DNA from: Rhodococcus yunnanensis NBRC 103083 | GTDB lineage: Bacteria > Actinomycetota > Actinomycetes > Mycobacteriales > Mycobacteriaceae | NCBI RefSeq assembly: GCF_001895005.1 | Contig: NZ_BCXH01000016.1 | Location: 62,001-126,000, forward strand | Length of the DNA stretch: 64,000 nucleotides | Direction of reading: 5' to 3' | Shown here: piece by piece, positions 26,879 to 35,907 of the stretch | How positions within the stretch are numbered: position 1 is the stretch's first letter | Layout of the letters: every line of letters begins with the position of its first letter | The notes under the pieces: model-generated | The model's database searches: none | What the model was told of the DNA's origin: nothing | What the model saw: only the letters and a program-made list of their open reading frames with translations | Made by a program: the position numbers and the translations under genes

Positions 26879-27831
26879 CGACGGCACTGATCACCGGCAT
26901 CGGAGGGCAGGACGGCACCTACCTGTCCGAGTTGCTCGTCGATCTCGGGTGGGCTGTGCACGGGGTCGAACGCCCTGGTTCGACCCACGTCACCGACACA
27001 CAGATCACGCGGCACATCATCGACCTCGGCGAACCGGACGCCGCGATATCCCTCATCGAGGCCACCGACCCGGACTACGTCTTCCATCTGGCAGGCATCT
27101 CGTCGGTGTGGCGGTCCTGGAACGAGCCTGTTCTCACCACCCGGGTCAACGGCGTCTCGGCGGCATCGCTTCTCGACGCCTGTTTCACGCACCAGGAGGC
27201 GTCGGGCAAGCGCGTGATGGTGATCAACGCCTCCAGCGCCGAGATCTTCGCCGGTTCGGGAGAGCGCAGGCAGGACGAGCACACCCGTATCGCTCCGACG
27301 TCGCCGTACGGCGCATCGAAGGCGCTGAGCCACACCATGGTCCAGGTCTACCGCGCACGCGGACTCGAAGCCACCAATGCGATTCTGTTCAACCACGAAT
27401 CGCCGCGTCGGCCGGACACCTTCGTCACCCGCAAGATCACCAAGGCCGCCGTCGCGATAGCACGCGGCACGCAGAGCACACTCGAACTCGGCAGCCTGAC
27501 GGTCGAGCGCGACTGGGGCTGGGCACCGGACTACGTCGCCGCGATGCTCGCAATGGCACGGCACGGCACGGGCGACGACTTCGTCGTCGCCACCGGGCAG
27601 GCACACAGTGTGGCGAACTTCGTCGAAGCGGCGATGTCGGCCGTCGGCATCGCCGACTGGCGAAGCTACGTACGAGGTGATCCCGACATGTTCAGACCTG
27701 CAGACTCTGCCTCGATGATCGGTGACGCGTCCAAAGCGCACGACGTATTGGGATGGAAGCCGACCAAGACTTTTTCCGAGATCGTCAGCGCGATGGTCGA
27801 ATTCGACATGACCGAGGAGATGGCAGCATGA
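26875..27831 (+). CDS. NAD-dependent epimerase/dehydratase, Gmd paralogue
   Basis: A 318-residue SDR-family protein clearly related to the preceding Gmd. GIGGQDGTYLSELL is the nucleotide-binding motif. INASSAEIFAGSGE carries the catalytic Ser region and SPYGASKALSH the Tyr-Lys pair. AILFNHESPRRPDTFVTRKI and the C-terminal GWKPTKTF segment match Gmd proteins. It may catalyse the second step (4-reduction or epimerisation) after Gmd, or be a second dehydratase with another GDP-sugar preference; sequence alone does not decide. The GTG start at 26875 overlaps the gmd stop. It is likely a tandem duplication that has diverged. Confidence 0.85.
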
Positions 27832-28442
27832 CAGCGGTGGAGAATCAACCCGACGCACAAGCGCATGTCCATCACGTATCGGACTACAAGATGCAGGACA
27901 TCACGCTGGCTCGCAAGATCCGCAACAGGGTCGGCACGCTCGCCTTCAACATGGTGGTCACCTACATCCCGTCCCATGCGATACGGCAGTACTTCCTGCG
28001 GGCGTTCGGTGCGAAGATCGGCAAGGACACCTCGATCTTTCGCGGCACGACCATCCTCGACATCGAGAATCTCGTCATCGGTGAGGCCTGCTCGATCGGA
28101 TTCCGCTGCATGTTCGATGCGCGCGGCGGAATCACGATCGGCGACAACGTCGTCATCGCCAGCGACACCCACATCATCGGCGGATACCACGATCACAACG
28201 ACCCGACCTTCAAACCCATCCTCGAACCGACCTACATCGGCGACTACGTGTGGATCGCCAGTCGCTGCACGGTATTGAGCGGATCGGTCATCGGCCGCGG
28301 GGCCGTCGTCGGAGGCTGCTCCATGGTCCGCGGCACCGTGAACGAACTCGAAGTCGTCGCCGGAACACCTGCCAAGGTACGCAGCATGCGAAACCCCGAT
28401 GCGTTGCAGTACCGCCCCAAGTACCGTCCGCTCTTCTACTGA
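27828..28442 (+). CDS. Left-handed beta-helix acetyltransferase (WcaF/CysE-like)
   Basis: A 204-residue hexapeptide-repeat acyltransferase. Isoleucine-rich repeats are seen in ILDIENLVIGEACSIGF, GGITIGDNVVIASDTHI and YIGDYVWIASRCTVLSGSVI, ending with VVAGTPAKVRS. Proteins of this type O-acetylate sugars using acetyl-CoA in the cytoplasm. The His-rich segment IIGGYHDHNDP matches the active-site loop seen in such enzymes. The ATG at 27828 overlaps the upstream stop (ATGA). It probably acetylates the repeat unit, which makes the esterases in the divergent operon more meaningful. Confidence 0.9.
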   Translation: MTAVENQPDAQAHVHHVSDYKMQDITLARKIRNRVGTLAFNMVVTYIPSHAIRQYFLRAFGAKIGKDTSIFRGTTILDIENLVIGEACSIGFRCMFDARGGITIGDNVVIASDTHIIGGYHDHNDPTFKPILEPTYIGDYVWIASRCTVLSGSVIGRGAVVGGCSMVRGTVNELEVVAGTPAKVRSMRNPDALQYRPKYRPLFY

Positions 28443-28465
28443 CCGACCGAAGGGAACCGCACCAG

Positions 28466-29533
28466 GTGATCCTGAGCGACCACAGACTCGTCCACGTCGC
28501 GCCGCACTCCGGCGTCGGCGGCGTCGGTGACTACGCAGACGACTTCGCGGCTGCGGTGAGGCCCTACTTCGCGGAGGTCGTCGAGTACCGCCACGATGGG
28601 CCTGGCCACGATTCGGTGCGCGACATCGCTCGCCACCGCACAGCACTCGCGCACCTCGTCGAGAACAGCCCTGGCCCGGTCGTCGTGCACTTCGAGTTCA
28701 GCGGCGGGTCGGTCGTGCCGTTCTGGGCGAGCTGGAGACTGCGCGGAAATCCACTCGTGACGGCGACCGTCCACGATCCTCCCGGTCTGGTCTGGTGGCC
28801 TGCCCGCACCAGGTTCCTCGCCGGGCAGAAGGTACTGAACCACGGCCTGCACTATCCACTGCGCTCGCTGTGGCGACGGCTCGAACGACATGTGGCAGGC
28901 GACAGAACGCTTTTCGCGCTCACACGGGCAGGAGCCGACTCGCTCGCACACGCATACCCCGGTGCGACGGCCACGGCGTCGACGCTGTTCGTTCCCACTC
29001 GCCCCGACCTCGTGCCCGCAGAGGAACGCCCGCCGGCGGTCGGGTTGTTCGGATTGGTCTATCGCGGCAAGGGCTTCGAGCAGATCGAGCGGCTCCGCGA
29101 CCGTCTTCCGCGCGACATCGCGATCCGTGTCGCCGGGCGCGGCACCGAGCAGCTGCCGTCGGTCGACGGCGTCGAGATCGTCGGTGAGGTCAACGGCGCC
29201 GACGAGGACGCGTTCTTCGCCTCGATCCGAGCACTCGTCGTCCCGTACGGCAAACGCACCGTCTACGGCGACGCCTTCCCCGCGTCGTCCGTGGTGACCC
29301 GTGCCATCGCGTACCAGACTCCCGTCGTCTGCCTGAAATATGGCGCCCTCGCGGAATCCGACGGCGGCGCAGTGGTCGTGGACGGCGGTATCGACGAGGT
29401 CGCCGTCGCGGTCGCGGCTCTGGTGACCGACGACGTCGCACTCGGGAAGCTACGCCGCGAGGTCGAGGCTCTGCGCGCGGCCAACACCCCGGAACTGGTC
29501 GTCGACGATTTTCTGTCGGTGTGGTCACGGTGA
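28466..29533 (+). CDS. Glycosyltransferase, GT-B fold
   Basis: A 355-residue protein with GT-B features. The N-terminal domain starts LVHVAPHSGVGGVGDYADDF, with a glycine-rich loop. The C-terminal domain has VGLFGLVYRGKGFEQIERL and VYGDAFPASSVVTRAIAYQTPVV, the donor-binding end of family 4-type enzymes. The exact sugar is unknown. AAGGGA lies upstream of the GTG at 28466. It starts 23 bp after the acetyltransferase gene and its stop overlaps the flippase start. Low similarity to the two other glycosyltransferases in the operon suggests a different linkage. Confidence 0.82.
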   Translation: MILSDHRLVHVAPHSGVGGVGDYADDFAAAVRPYFAEVVEYRHDGPGHDSVRDIARHRTALAHLVENSPGPVVVHFEFSGGSVVPFWASWRLRGNPLVTATVHDPPGLVWWPARTRFLAGQKVLNHGLHYPLRSLWRRLERHVAGDRTLFALTRAGADSLAHAYPGATATASTLFVPTRPDLVPAEERPPAVGLFGLVYRGKGFEQIERLRDRLPRDIAIRVAGRGTEQLPSVDGVEIVGEVNGADEDAFFASIRALVVPYGKRTVYGDAFPASSVVTRAIAYQTPVVCLKYGALAESDGGAVVVDGGIDEVAVAVAALVTDDVALGKLRREVEALRAANTPELVVDDFLSVWSR

Positions 29534-30675
29534 ACGCCAACCTGTTCAAGGCCGGCGTCGCTGCCCTGTGGACGTACGGTGGCCGCGGGATCGGTCTGCT
29601 GTGGACGGTCGCACTGATCGCCCGGCTCGGGATCGGCGACTACGGGCACTACGCAATGGCTTTCGCACTGGCCGCCATCATCGCAGCGCCACTCGATCAT
29701 CCTTTCACCGTGCGGTCCGTCCGCGTCGACGAGGACGCATACACCGGCGAGCGGACCACACGCGTCATCGCAGGACTCGCCCTGATTCTCCTCGGTGTGT
29801 GCCTGATCGACGTCAACTACATCGCGTGGTTCGCGCTGGTCGTCGCGGGCGGCGAAATAAGTTTCAACGCGTACAAGTCGAGAGCGCTTCGCGACGGCCA
29901 TCCCGACATCACCCAGCGCTTGGACACCGCGCGGCAGGCGTCGAGCATCGCACTTGCCACCGCATACCTGTTCGTCGCCCAGGATCCGACGCTGCTCGCG
30001 GCCAGTGCGCTGTACGCGGCGCCGTACCTCGTCGTGGTGGCCGCGGCGATCGTACAGACGCGAGCCGCACGGCCACGTGTCCCCGGATCACTGCGTGAGA
30101 TGTCGATGCTGTTCTCGGAGAATCTCGCCAACGCCGTCTACATCCAGGGCGATGTACTGCTGCTCGGATACCTGACCGACAGCACCGTCGCCGGTTACTA
30201 CTCGGTGGCCTCGGTGACCGCATGGGCGGTGGCGTTCATCGGCCAGTCGTTCGGGCACACGTTCCACGAGGATCTGCGCCTGGCTGGTGGACGCGTCACC
30301 GCCGGTCCGGCACTGCGCAGCACGGCCGCTCTCGCCTCGGCCGCGGGCTCCCTGTTGCTGATCGCAGGTCTGGTCCTGTTCCTCACTCCGGCACCGGACC
30401 AGGTCGCCGGCGCGATGGTGATCATGTCGTTGTTCGTCGTGATGCGGGTGATGAACCACGTCTTCACCACCGTCCTCTACCTTCAGCATCGCGACCGCAC
30501 GCGCGTGCTCGCCGCGGCCACACTCGCACCGCTGAAGATGGTGTCGGTTCTGGTGCTGTTCCCGCTCGGCGCGATAGGGGCCGCGATCGCCTCGGTCGTG
30601 ACCGACGCGGTACTACTCGTGTGGTTCCGCCGAGCCCTCTACACGCAACCCGCCGAGGACGAGGTGTCGCCATGA
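29530..30675 (+). CDS. Wzx-type polysaccharide flippase
   Basis: A 381-residue membrane protein with about eleven to twelve hydrophobic segments, of the polysaccharide-biosynthesis (MOP superfamily) type. The N-terminal SLWTYGGRGIGLL-like helix and FSENLANAVYIQGDVLLLGY, typical of the seventh to eighth helices, support Wzx. It should flip lipid-linked repeat units to the outer face for the Wzy-like polymerase at 21130. The GTG at 29530 overlaps the preceding stop (GTGA); a GTG at 29521 is possible. The next gene overlaps by ATGA. Confidence 0.85.
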   Translation: MNANLFKAGVAALWTYGGRGIGLLWTVALIARLGIGDYGHYAMAFALAAIIAAPLDHPFTVRSVRVDEDAYTGERTTRVIAGLALILLGVCLIDVNYIAWFALVVAGGEISFNAYKSRALRDGHPDITQRLDTARQASSIALATAYLFVAQDPTLLAASALYAAPYLVVVAAAIVQTRAARPRVPGSLREMSMLFSENLANAVYIQGDVLLLGYLTDSTVAGYYSVASVTAWAVAFIGQSFGHTFHEDLRLAGGRVTAGPALRSTAALASAAGSLLLIAGLVLFLTPAPDQVAGAMVIMSLFVVMRVMNHVFTTVLYLQHRDRTRVLAAATLAPLKMVSVLVLFPLGAIGAAIASVVTDAVLLVWFRRALYTQPAEDEVSP

Positions 30676-31802
30676 GGCGCGCGACATTCCTTCTGTCGAA
30701 GGATCCCACCACCGAGCACGGCGGCGATATCGCGTTGTCGCGCTTGATGATGCAGCTCGCCCGCGAGGCGTTCGAGGTGCGGTCGCTGTGCTTGTCGAAG
30801 GAATCCGCCCCGTCGCCGCACCCCGACGTCACGCGGGTCGCCAAACCCGGCGTCGATACCTCGTTGCTGCTGAAATCCCTGCGCCCCAACCGAAGTATCG
30901 TGCACGGTCGCTACGACGTCGATGCCTTCCGCACGGCCATCGAACAGTCGGAATCGGATGTGTATGTGGCAGAGCACAGTTACATGGCCGAACCCTTTCT
31001 ACGCTCACGCAAGTTCGGGTCTCCGTTCGTCGTCAACACCGTCAACACCGAATCACAGGTATGGAAGGTGACCAGGGGCCTCGCCGGGCGAATCGAAGCG
31101 CCCCGCATTCTGCGCGACGAGATCCGTGTAGCGCGGGCCGCCGACGCGATCGGCACCTACGACGCGGACGAAGCAGACATGTACCGCAGCAAAGGAGTTC
31201 ACGATGCTCGGTGGATCGATCTCACTCTCGAACCCGCCCCGCGGTTGAACCTGACCGAGACTGCTCGCAGGCTCGTGTTCATGGGAACCCGCGACTGGCC
31301 ACCGAACCAGGAGGCATTCCAGATCGCCCTCGAGTACTGGCCTCGCATCGCCTCGGGCATCGAGGGCGCGGAACTATGCATCATCGGCGCCAAGGCAAGC
31401 GGTACAACCGATCCCGTGTATCCTGCCGGTGTGCGCGACCTCGGATTCGTCGACGACCTACAGGAGTTCCTCGGAACCTGTCGTGCACTGATCGCGCCCG
31501 TGGCCACCGGCGGCGGTGTCCGCGTCAAGATCCTCGACGCAGCAAGCAAAGGCCTTCCCGTCGTGGGGACGTCGGCCGCCGTCGGTTCGCTCGGAACCAT
31601 CTTCGAACTCCCCACCTTCGACCACCCCGAGCAGTTCGTCGCCGAATGCCGCCGCTATCTGCTCGACCGTGACGCAGCCGTGAATGCAGGCCGACGACTC
31701 CACGACCTCAATCTCGCGCGCTGGGAGGATCGACTCCCGCACACGAGTGTGGAATCACTGATCAGCGCACCACTACCCGGCAACTTAGGATCAACGACAT
31801 GA
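30672..31802 (+). CDS. Glycosyltransferase family 4/1-type
   Basis: A 376-residue GT-B glycosyltransferase. The donor domain has RLVFMGTRDWPPNQEAFQIA, LCIIGAKASG and ALIAPVATGGGVRVKILDAA, followed by KGLPVVGTSAAVGSL. These are common in exopolysaccharide glycosyltransferases, and the N-terminal half has FLLSKDPTTEHGGDIALS. The ATG at 30672 overlaps the flippase stop and the gene ends in an ATGA overlap with a secreted hydrolase gene. It likely adds a later sugar of the repeat unit. An open frame reaching back to 30222 is a shadow of the flippase gene. Confidence 0.87.
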   Translation: MRRATFLLSKDPTTEHGGDIALSRLMMQLAREAFEVRSLCLSKESAPSPHPDVTRVAKPGVDTSLLLKSLRPNRSIVHGRYDVDAFRTAIEQSESDVYVAEHSYMAEPFLRSRKFGSPFVVNTVNTESQVWKVTRGLAGRIEAPRILRDEIRVARAADAIGTYDADEADMYRSKGVHDARWIDLTLEPAPRLNLTETARRLVFMGTRDWPPNQEAFQIALEYWPRIASGIEGAELCIIGAKASGTTDPVYPAGVRDLGFVDDLQEFLGTCRALIAPVATGGGVRVKILDAASKGLPVVGTSAAVGSLGTIFELPTFDHPEQFVAECRRYLLDRDAAVNAGRRLHDLNLARWEDRLPHTSVESLISAPLPGNLGSTT

Positions 31803-32824
31803 GACTTCTCCGTGTGATCACCATGGCTGTCGCAGCCACCGTCGCACTCGGGTTCTCCGCGCCCGCCGCACAGGCGGCACCGCCGTCGGGACTCGGTTTC
31901 AGCAGTGGGGCGCCGTTCGTTCTGCTCGACGACGCCACACTGAACAACGAACTCGGTGCGGGCCGTGAGGTCGGTGCATCGTGGGTGCGGGTGGTCGTGA
32001 ACTGGGCGTCCATCGAAGTCGCGCCCGGTGTGTTCGACTGGGGCAACGTCGATCGCGTCGTGAACGCCGCACGTGGGCAGGGCTATTCGGTGCTCGCAGT
32101 GTTGGCAGGGACCCCACTGTGGGCGCAGGGTCCCATTCCGACTCTGCTGCCCGGCGCTGTTCCCGTCGACCCCAACACCTACGGCACGTTCGCAGGCGCG
32201 GCGGCGGCGCACCTCGGTGGGCGCGTGGACTCGTACGAGGTGTGGAACGAGCCCAACATCCCGGCTTTCTTCGCGCCGGTCGACGCGTCCCGATACGTCG
32301 GCCTGCTGCGCGCGGCCTATCCGGCGATCCACGCCGCCGATCCCGGCGCGACCGTCCTCAGCGCAGGCCTGGCCACCACCATCGACACCGGCGGGTGGAC
32401 CGTCGCACCCGTGACGTTCCTGCAGCAGATGTACGCGTCGGGCGCGGGCGGGTTCATGGATGCAGTCGCGTTGCATCCCTACACATTCCCGTTCACCGTC
32501 GAGAACGATCCCAACGGCCAGTGGGCTCAGGTCGATCAGGCGTACGGCACCATGGCGGCCAACGGCGACGGCGGCAAGAAGGTATGGATCACCGAATTCG
32601 GTGCACCCACCGGCAACGGCCCCATGGCGGTGTCGGAGGAAGCACAGGCGTCGATCATCGGAAGCAACCTGGCGCAGGCGTCACGGCTGCCGTACATCGG
32701 TCCGGTGTTCGTGCACTCGTTACGCGACGCGGGCACCGACACCCTCGATTCCGAACAGAACTACGGACTGCTGCGCAGCGACTTCAGCCGGAAACCATCG
32801 TTCTTTGCGGTGCAGGGCTCCTGA
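31799..32824 (+). CDS. Secreted PslG-like glycoside hydrolase
   Basis: A 341-residue exported enzyme with a clear Sec signal peptide (residues 1-26, ending PAAQAA). The catalytic barrel has the acid/base Glu in YEVWNEPNIPAFF and the nucleophile Glu in VWITEFGAPTG, as in clan GH-A families such as GH39. It is related to the hydrolase at 22667 but lacks its C-terminal region. It is the last gene of the eight-gene operon (ATGA overlap with the upstream glycosyltransferase). By analogy to PslG it may cut or edit the nascent polymer. Its 3' end overlaps the convergent gene at 32784 by 41 bp. Confidence 0.88.
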   Translation: MRLLRVITMAVAATVALGFSAPAAQAAPPSGLGFSSGAPFVLLDDATLNNELGAGREVGASWVRVVVNWASIEVAPGVFDWGNVDRVVNAARGQGYSVLAVLAGTPLWAQGPIPTLLPGAVPVDPNTYGTFAGAAAAHLGGRVDSYEVWNEPNIPAFFAPVDASRYVGLLRAAYPAIHAADPGATVLSAGLATTIDTGGWTVAPVTFLQQMYASGAGGFMDAVALHPYTFPFTVENDPNGQWAQVDQAYGTMAANGDGGKKVWITEFGAPTGNGPMAVSEEAQASIIGSNLAQASRLPYIGPVFVHSLRDAGTDTLDSEQNYGLLRSDFSRKPSFFAVQGS

Positions 32825-33542
32825 CCACTGCCGTGTAGACACCGACGACGAGCGCAGCGGCGACGGCCGTCCATCCGACCGCTGCGCTGAGAAGGTCACC
32901 TGCCAGACGCCCCTGGGCGATCCACATCAACCCCCACACGATGCCGATCGCGGGCGCAACGGCGCCTCGCGAGTAAGCAGCCACTCCGACACCGACGACC
33001 GCTGCACCCGCTGTCGCGGCCACTGCCCACGCCGTCGCACCGAAGGTGACGCCGAGTGCGACGAGCCATGCGGTGGCGTTGGCGATCGTGGCCACACACA
33101 CCCAGCCGAGGTAGAGCCCCATCGTGCCGTCGGTGATCAGCGCATCGAGGCGACTCTCCGGTGGTGTGGCCTGAGTCGATACGAAGATCCTGACCAGGAC
33201 GACGAGCAGGACGGCGATGATCGGCACGCTCAGCCACAGCAATCCGAGTTGGATCGACAGGATCCAGGCAGCGTTCAGGAGCATCGACAGCGCGATCGGC
33301 CCTCGGAGTGCATCGTGCCTCGGTCCCCCGAAGAATTGGAGGATCGCGTACGCCAGGAACCCGATGTAGATCGCGGTCCATATCGAAAAAGCCGGGCCCG
33401 ACGGGGCCACCAGGGTCGCGGTTGCGCTCAACGCGCCGTCCGCAGCCTCCGCGACCGGCGTGCCCACCCACGCTCCCGAACCGACGAACGATCCGATCAC
33501 CGCCACAATCGCGCTGATCAACACCCCGACCTGCCGTGTCAT
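32784..33542 (-). CDS. TspO/MBR-related membrane protein
   Basis: A 252-residue integral membrane protein with about seven hydrophobic segments. The motif FSIWTAIYIGFLAYAILQF and LNAAWILSIQLGLLWLSV, with YLGWVCVATIANATAWLV, resemble bacterial TspO-related (tryptophan-rich sensory) proteins of the longer type. No enzymatic role is predictable. The ATG at 33542 starts the first helix directly; the upstream frame lacks membrane sequence. Its 3' end overlaps the convergent glycoside hydrolase gene by 41 bp, so opposing transcripts are complementary there. Confidence 0.78.
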   Translation of the reverse strand: MTRQVGVLISAIVAVIGSFVGSGAWVGTPVAEAADGALSATATLVAPSGPAFSIWTAIYIGFLAYAILQFFGGPRHDALRGPIALSMLLNAAWILSIQLGLLWLSVPIIAVLLVVLVRIFVSTQATPPESRLDALITDGTMGLYLGWVCVATIANATAWLVALGVTFGATAWAVAATAGAAVVGVGVAAYSRGAVAPAIGIVWGLMWIAQGRLAGDLLSAAVGWTAVAAALVVGVYTAVVRSPAPQRTMVSG

Positions 33543-33707
33543 CCTCGTCTCACCTCTCGTGGCACAGGGGTCCGAAGCCCCGACGCATCGCCCGGATTCC
33601 CGAACCGGGGCAATCGCAAACCACTCCATCACAAAACGGGCGACGCGGCTCTTTCTGTTCCGGCCGTCGGATCACGAACATATTCGCCCGGGAATCAGAC
33701 GCGGGAA

Positions 33708-35354
33708 TCAGAGAAGTGCGGCCACGTCCGCCGGCAGTTCGGACCGATCGATCCGGCTCGATACCGCAGTTCCATCACCCACCGGGGCGATCTGCATCAC
33801 CGACCCCGCGGACAGCACGTACAGATTCCCATCCGACGACCACACGGCCCCGGACCCGTAGCGCTCGCTGACAGACGCTGCGGCCTCGTACACCGAGGAT
33901 CCATCGGCGTCGGTGATGGTCAGCGATCCGCCGTCGATACTCGCCGTGTACCGCCCCGAGGTCTTCGGATTCCCCGGCGAGACGAAAGCATCCGCGGGCG
34001 GGGGCGCCGGGGTGGCCGAGACGGTCGGCACTACCGGCTCGGGCAGCGCTTCGGGGGTCGGGGCTTCGGGGGTCGGGGCTTCAGAGGTCACGGCTTCAAG
34101 GGTCACGGCTTCAGGGGTCAGGGCTTCGGGGGCTGGAGATTCGGGTGGTACGGACTCGGTGGTCACAGATGTGGGCACCGACTTCGGCACGGCTGTCGTC
34201 GGCGGCGCCGAACTCGGCACGGCCTCGGTACCGGATGTTGCAGCGCCGCTGGGTGTTGCTGCAGTACTGGGAGTTGCAGCGCCGCTGGGAGTTGGAGCAG
34301 TACTGGGGGTTGCAGCAGTACTGCTCGCAGGGTCGGTGGAGGTTGCGCCCGGTGCCTGCGCCGATCGCGCGGCCGGTGCGGCGGCAGAAGTCACGGTGCC
34401 CGCGTTCTTGCAGATGTACAGCACCGTGCTCAGGGCGACGACGGTCTGGACCAAGAATTGAGCGGAGAGGAAGTTGCTGAACTTGGTCTGCAGCGTGACC
34501 CTGATGTCGCCGTAGATGAAGAGGCTCGTCAGCCCCGGGGGGAGCCGGTACGTAGTCGTGGCCGTCCCCGACGACGGAAAGTCGATGGTCGTCGGATTGG
34601 CTCCGACAGGAGGAGTGAACACCAACCGGTACGCCGTTGCCCTGGCGACGTTCGGCCAGCTGAGATCGACACCTCCGAACGGGTTTGCGCACGTGAACGA
34701 CGCAGGGCGCGCCAGCGAGACCGGCGTGATCGACGCCTGGGCCGTCGCGACGTCCAGCGGCGCCGCCTGCGTGTCCGTCGAATGCGAGAATCCGGCGCCG
34801 ACCACCGTGGACACGATGACGACCCCCGCTACGGACGTGAGCACCGCATGCCTGCCCGACGGCTCGCGGAGGCGTCGTAGATCCGGTGCGAATGCGATCC
34901 ACAGCAGCCACGCGGCCAGCGCGCCGCCGACGATCCACGCGACCGGCGTGCTCAGCCATGCCACGAAGTAGCCGACGTACGGCACGGCGAAGAACACGCG
35001 CTCGGCGTCGACGACGACGTACGGCTCCGGATCGACCGCGGCGTTCGCGTCGCCTTTGAGGCTCAGGACAACGGAATTGCCGGTGACTTCTCCGATGGAA
35101 TCGACTCGGTGCGTGATGCGCGAGCCGTCGGACCGCTCGACACTGACGACGTCGCCGACGGCCACGTCGGTCGCGGGAACGGTGCGCGACATCGCGACCG
35201 ATCCGGTCGGAATGCTCGGCTGCATCGATCCCGACGTGAACACCAGTGGCGTGATCCCGAAGACGACGGCGGCGAGCCCCACCAGAATGCACACGGTCCC
35301 GAGGACGGCACCGATCGTCAGCGCGAGCTCTCGCAGGAATTTCGCGTCACGCAT
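33708..35354 (-). CDS. SipW-like signal peptidase I with long extracellular C-terminal region
   Basis: A 548-residue protein. Residues 1-165 are an ER/archaeal-type (S26B) signal peptidase: Ser43 in TSGSMQPSIPTG, His82 in SRITHRV replacing the bacterial Lys, and Asp102 in LKGDAN. A further hydrophobic segment (HAVLTSVAGVVIVSTVVGAG, about 168-190) follows and resembles SipW-type substrate signals. Next come a globular region with LSWPNVARATAYRLVF, a Pro/Thr/Ala/Ser-rich repeat stretch (about 330-440) and a C-terminal beta-rich domain. The peptidase domain probably cleaves the neighbouring SipW-type proteins. The substrate-like extension is unusual. The ATG at 35354 overlaps the preceding gene by 8 bp. 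Confidence 0.88.
   Translation of the reverse strand: MRDAKFLRELALTIGAVLGTVCILVGLAAVVFGITPLVFTSGSMQPSIPTGSVAMSRTVPATDVAVGDVVSVERSDGSRITHRVDSIGEVTGNSVVLSLKGDANAAVDPEPYVVVDAERVFFAVPYVGYFVAWLSTPVAWIVGGALAAWLLWIAFAPDLRRLREPSGRHAVLTSVAGVVIVSTVVGAGFSHSTDTQAAPLDVATAQASITPVSLARPASFTCANPFGGVDLSWPNVARATAYRLVFTPPVGANPTTIDFPSSGTATTTYRLPPGLTSLFIYGDIRVTLQTKFSNFLSAQFLVQTVVALSTVLYICKNAGTVTSAAAPAARSAQAPGATSTDPASSTAATPSTAPTPSGAATPSTAATPSGAATSGTEAVPSSAPPTTAVPKSVPTSVTTESVPPESPAPEALTPEAVTLEAVTSEAPTPEAPTPEALPEPVVPTVSATPAPPPADAFVSPGNPKTSGRYTASIDGGSLTITDADGSSVYEAAASVSERYGSGAVWSSDGNLYVLSAGSVMQIAPVGDGTAVSSRIDRSELPADVAALL
34048..34137 (-). repeat. 15-bp tandem repeat encoding Pro-Glu-Ala units (six copies)
   Basis: Six units of 15 bp (first unit GCTTCGGGGGTCGGG on the plus strand), four of them slightly diverged, lie head to tail from 34048. 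They encode repeated APTPE/LTPEA-type pentapeptides in the SipW-like protein. A second, 18-bp repeat block at about 34238-34325 encodes TPSGAA/TPSTAA hexapeptides. Such tracts are prone to length change. Confidence 0.8.
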
Positions 35355-35907
35355 CGGCGTCGAACCTCAGCAGTGCGGTACCCGTCTGCCCTTGAACGGT
35401 GGTCGGCGCTTCGGGGGACAGCGTGACGAGAACACACAGCGGGACAGCGCCGGATGGAGCGAGAGGTCCTGTCCTCGATCCGATCGCTGCGTCGGCCGCC
35501 GTGAGGTTCACAGCGGGCAGAACCAGTGTGCCGCCGTTGCACGCCGTACCGGTCGATGTAGCTCCCGTGTACACCGACAGGGTCAGACCGGTGGAGAACG
35601 CGCCGCTGCCTTTGGCGAACATCGCGTAGTAGAGCGGGATGTTGCCTGCGTTCTGCACCTGAACTATCGCCGAAACACGCTCCCCTGGATACAGAGCGGT
35701 TCCGGACACCAAAGCCAAAGGCGTCGGGTTCGCCTCGACACCGGAAAGTTTCACGTTGAACAATCCTGTGGTGAAGGTGCCCGACGTCGCCGTCGCCGTC
35801 TGCGACCATGCAGCAAGGGTGCCCACGGCGCCGAGTCCGAGCACCATGCCCAGAGACAGCAACGCACGCAATCGGGTGCTGCAGAGCACGTTCCGCACGC
35901 GCCTCAC
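35347..35907 (-). CDS. SipW-type secreted protein (TasA/camelysin-like), third substrate
   Basis: A 186-residue protein. The N-terminal signal (about 12-40) has the SipW-type pattern: hydrophobic LLSLGMVLGLGAVGTLAAW, then the post-cleavage region ATATSGTFTTGLFNVKLSG. The mature part is beta-rich, with RVSAIVQVQNAGNIPLYYAMF and several Ala/Gly/Thr strands, like camelysin/TasA-family proteins. The ATG at 35907 overlaps the stop of the second peptidase gene (ATGA) and its 3' end overlaps the first peptidase gene by 8 bp. It is probably exported and assembled at the surface, as TasA is in Bacillus biofilms; assembly here is inference. Confidence 0.85.
   Translation of the reverse strand: MRRVRNVLCSTRLRALLSLGMVLGLGAVGTLAAWSQTATATSGTFTTGLFNVKLSGVEANPTPLALVSGTALYPGERVSAIVQVQNAGNIPLYYAMFAKGSGAFSTGLTLSVYTGATSTGTACNGGTLVLPAVNLTAADAAIGSRTGPLAPSGAVPLCVLVTLSPEAPTTVQGQTGTALLRFDADA

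Noticed and set aside
32460..34880. Long plus-strand open frame of about 800 codons
   Set aside because: It runs antisense to the TspO-like and SipW-like genes and starts inside the hydrolase gene in another frame. Its translation is Arg/Ser/Asp-rich with no domain pattern, typical of shadow frames in high-GC DNA.
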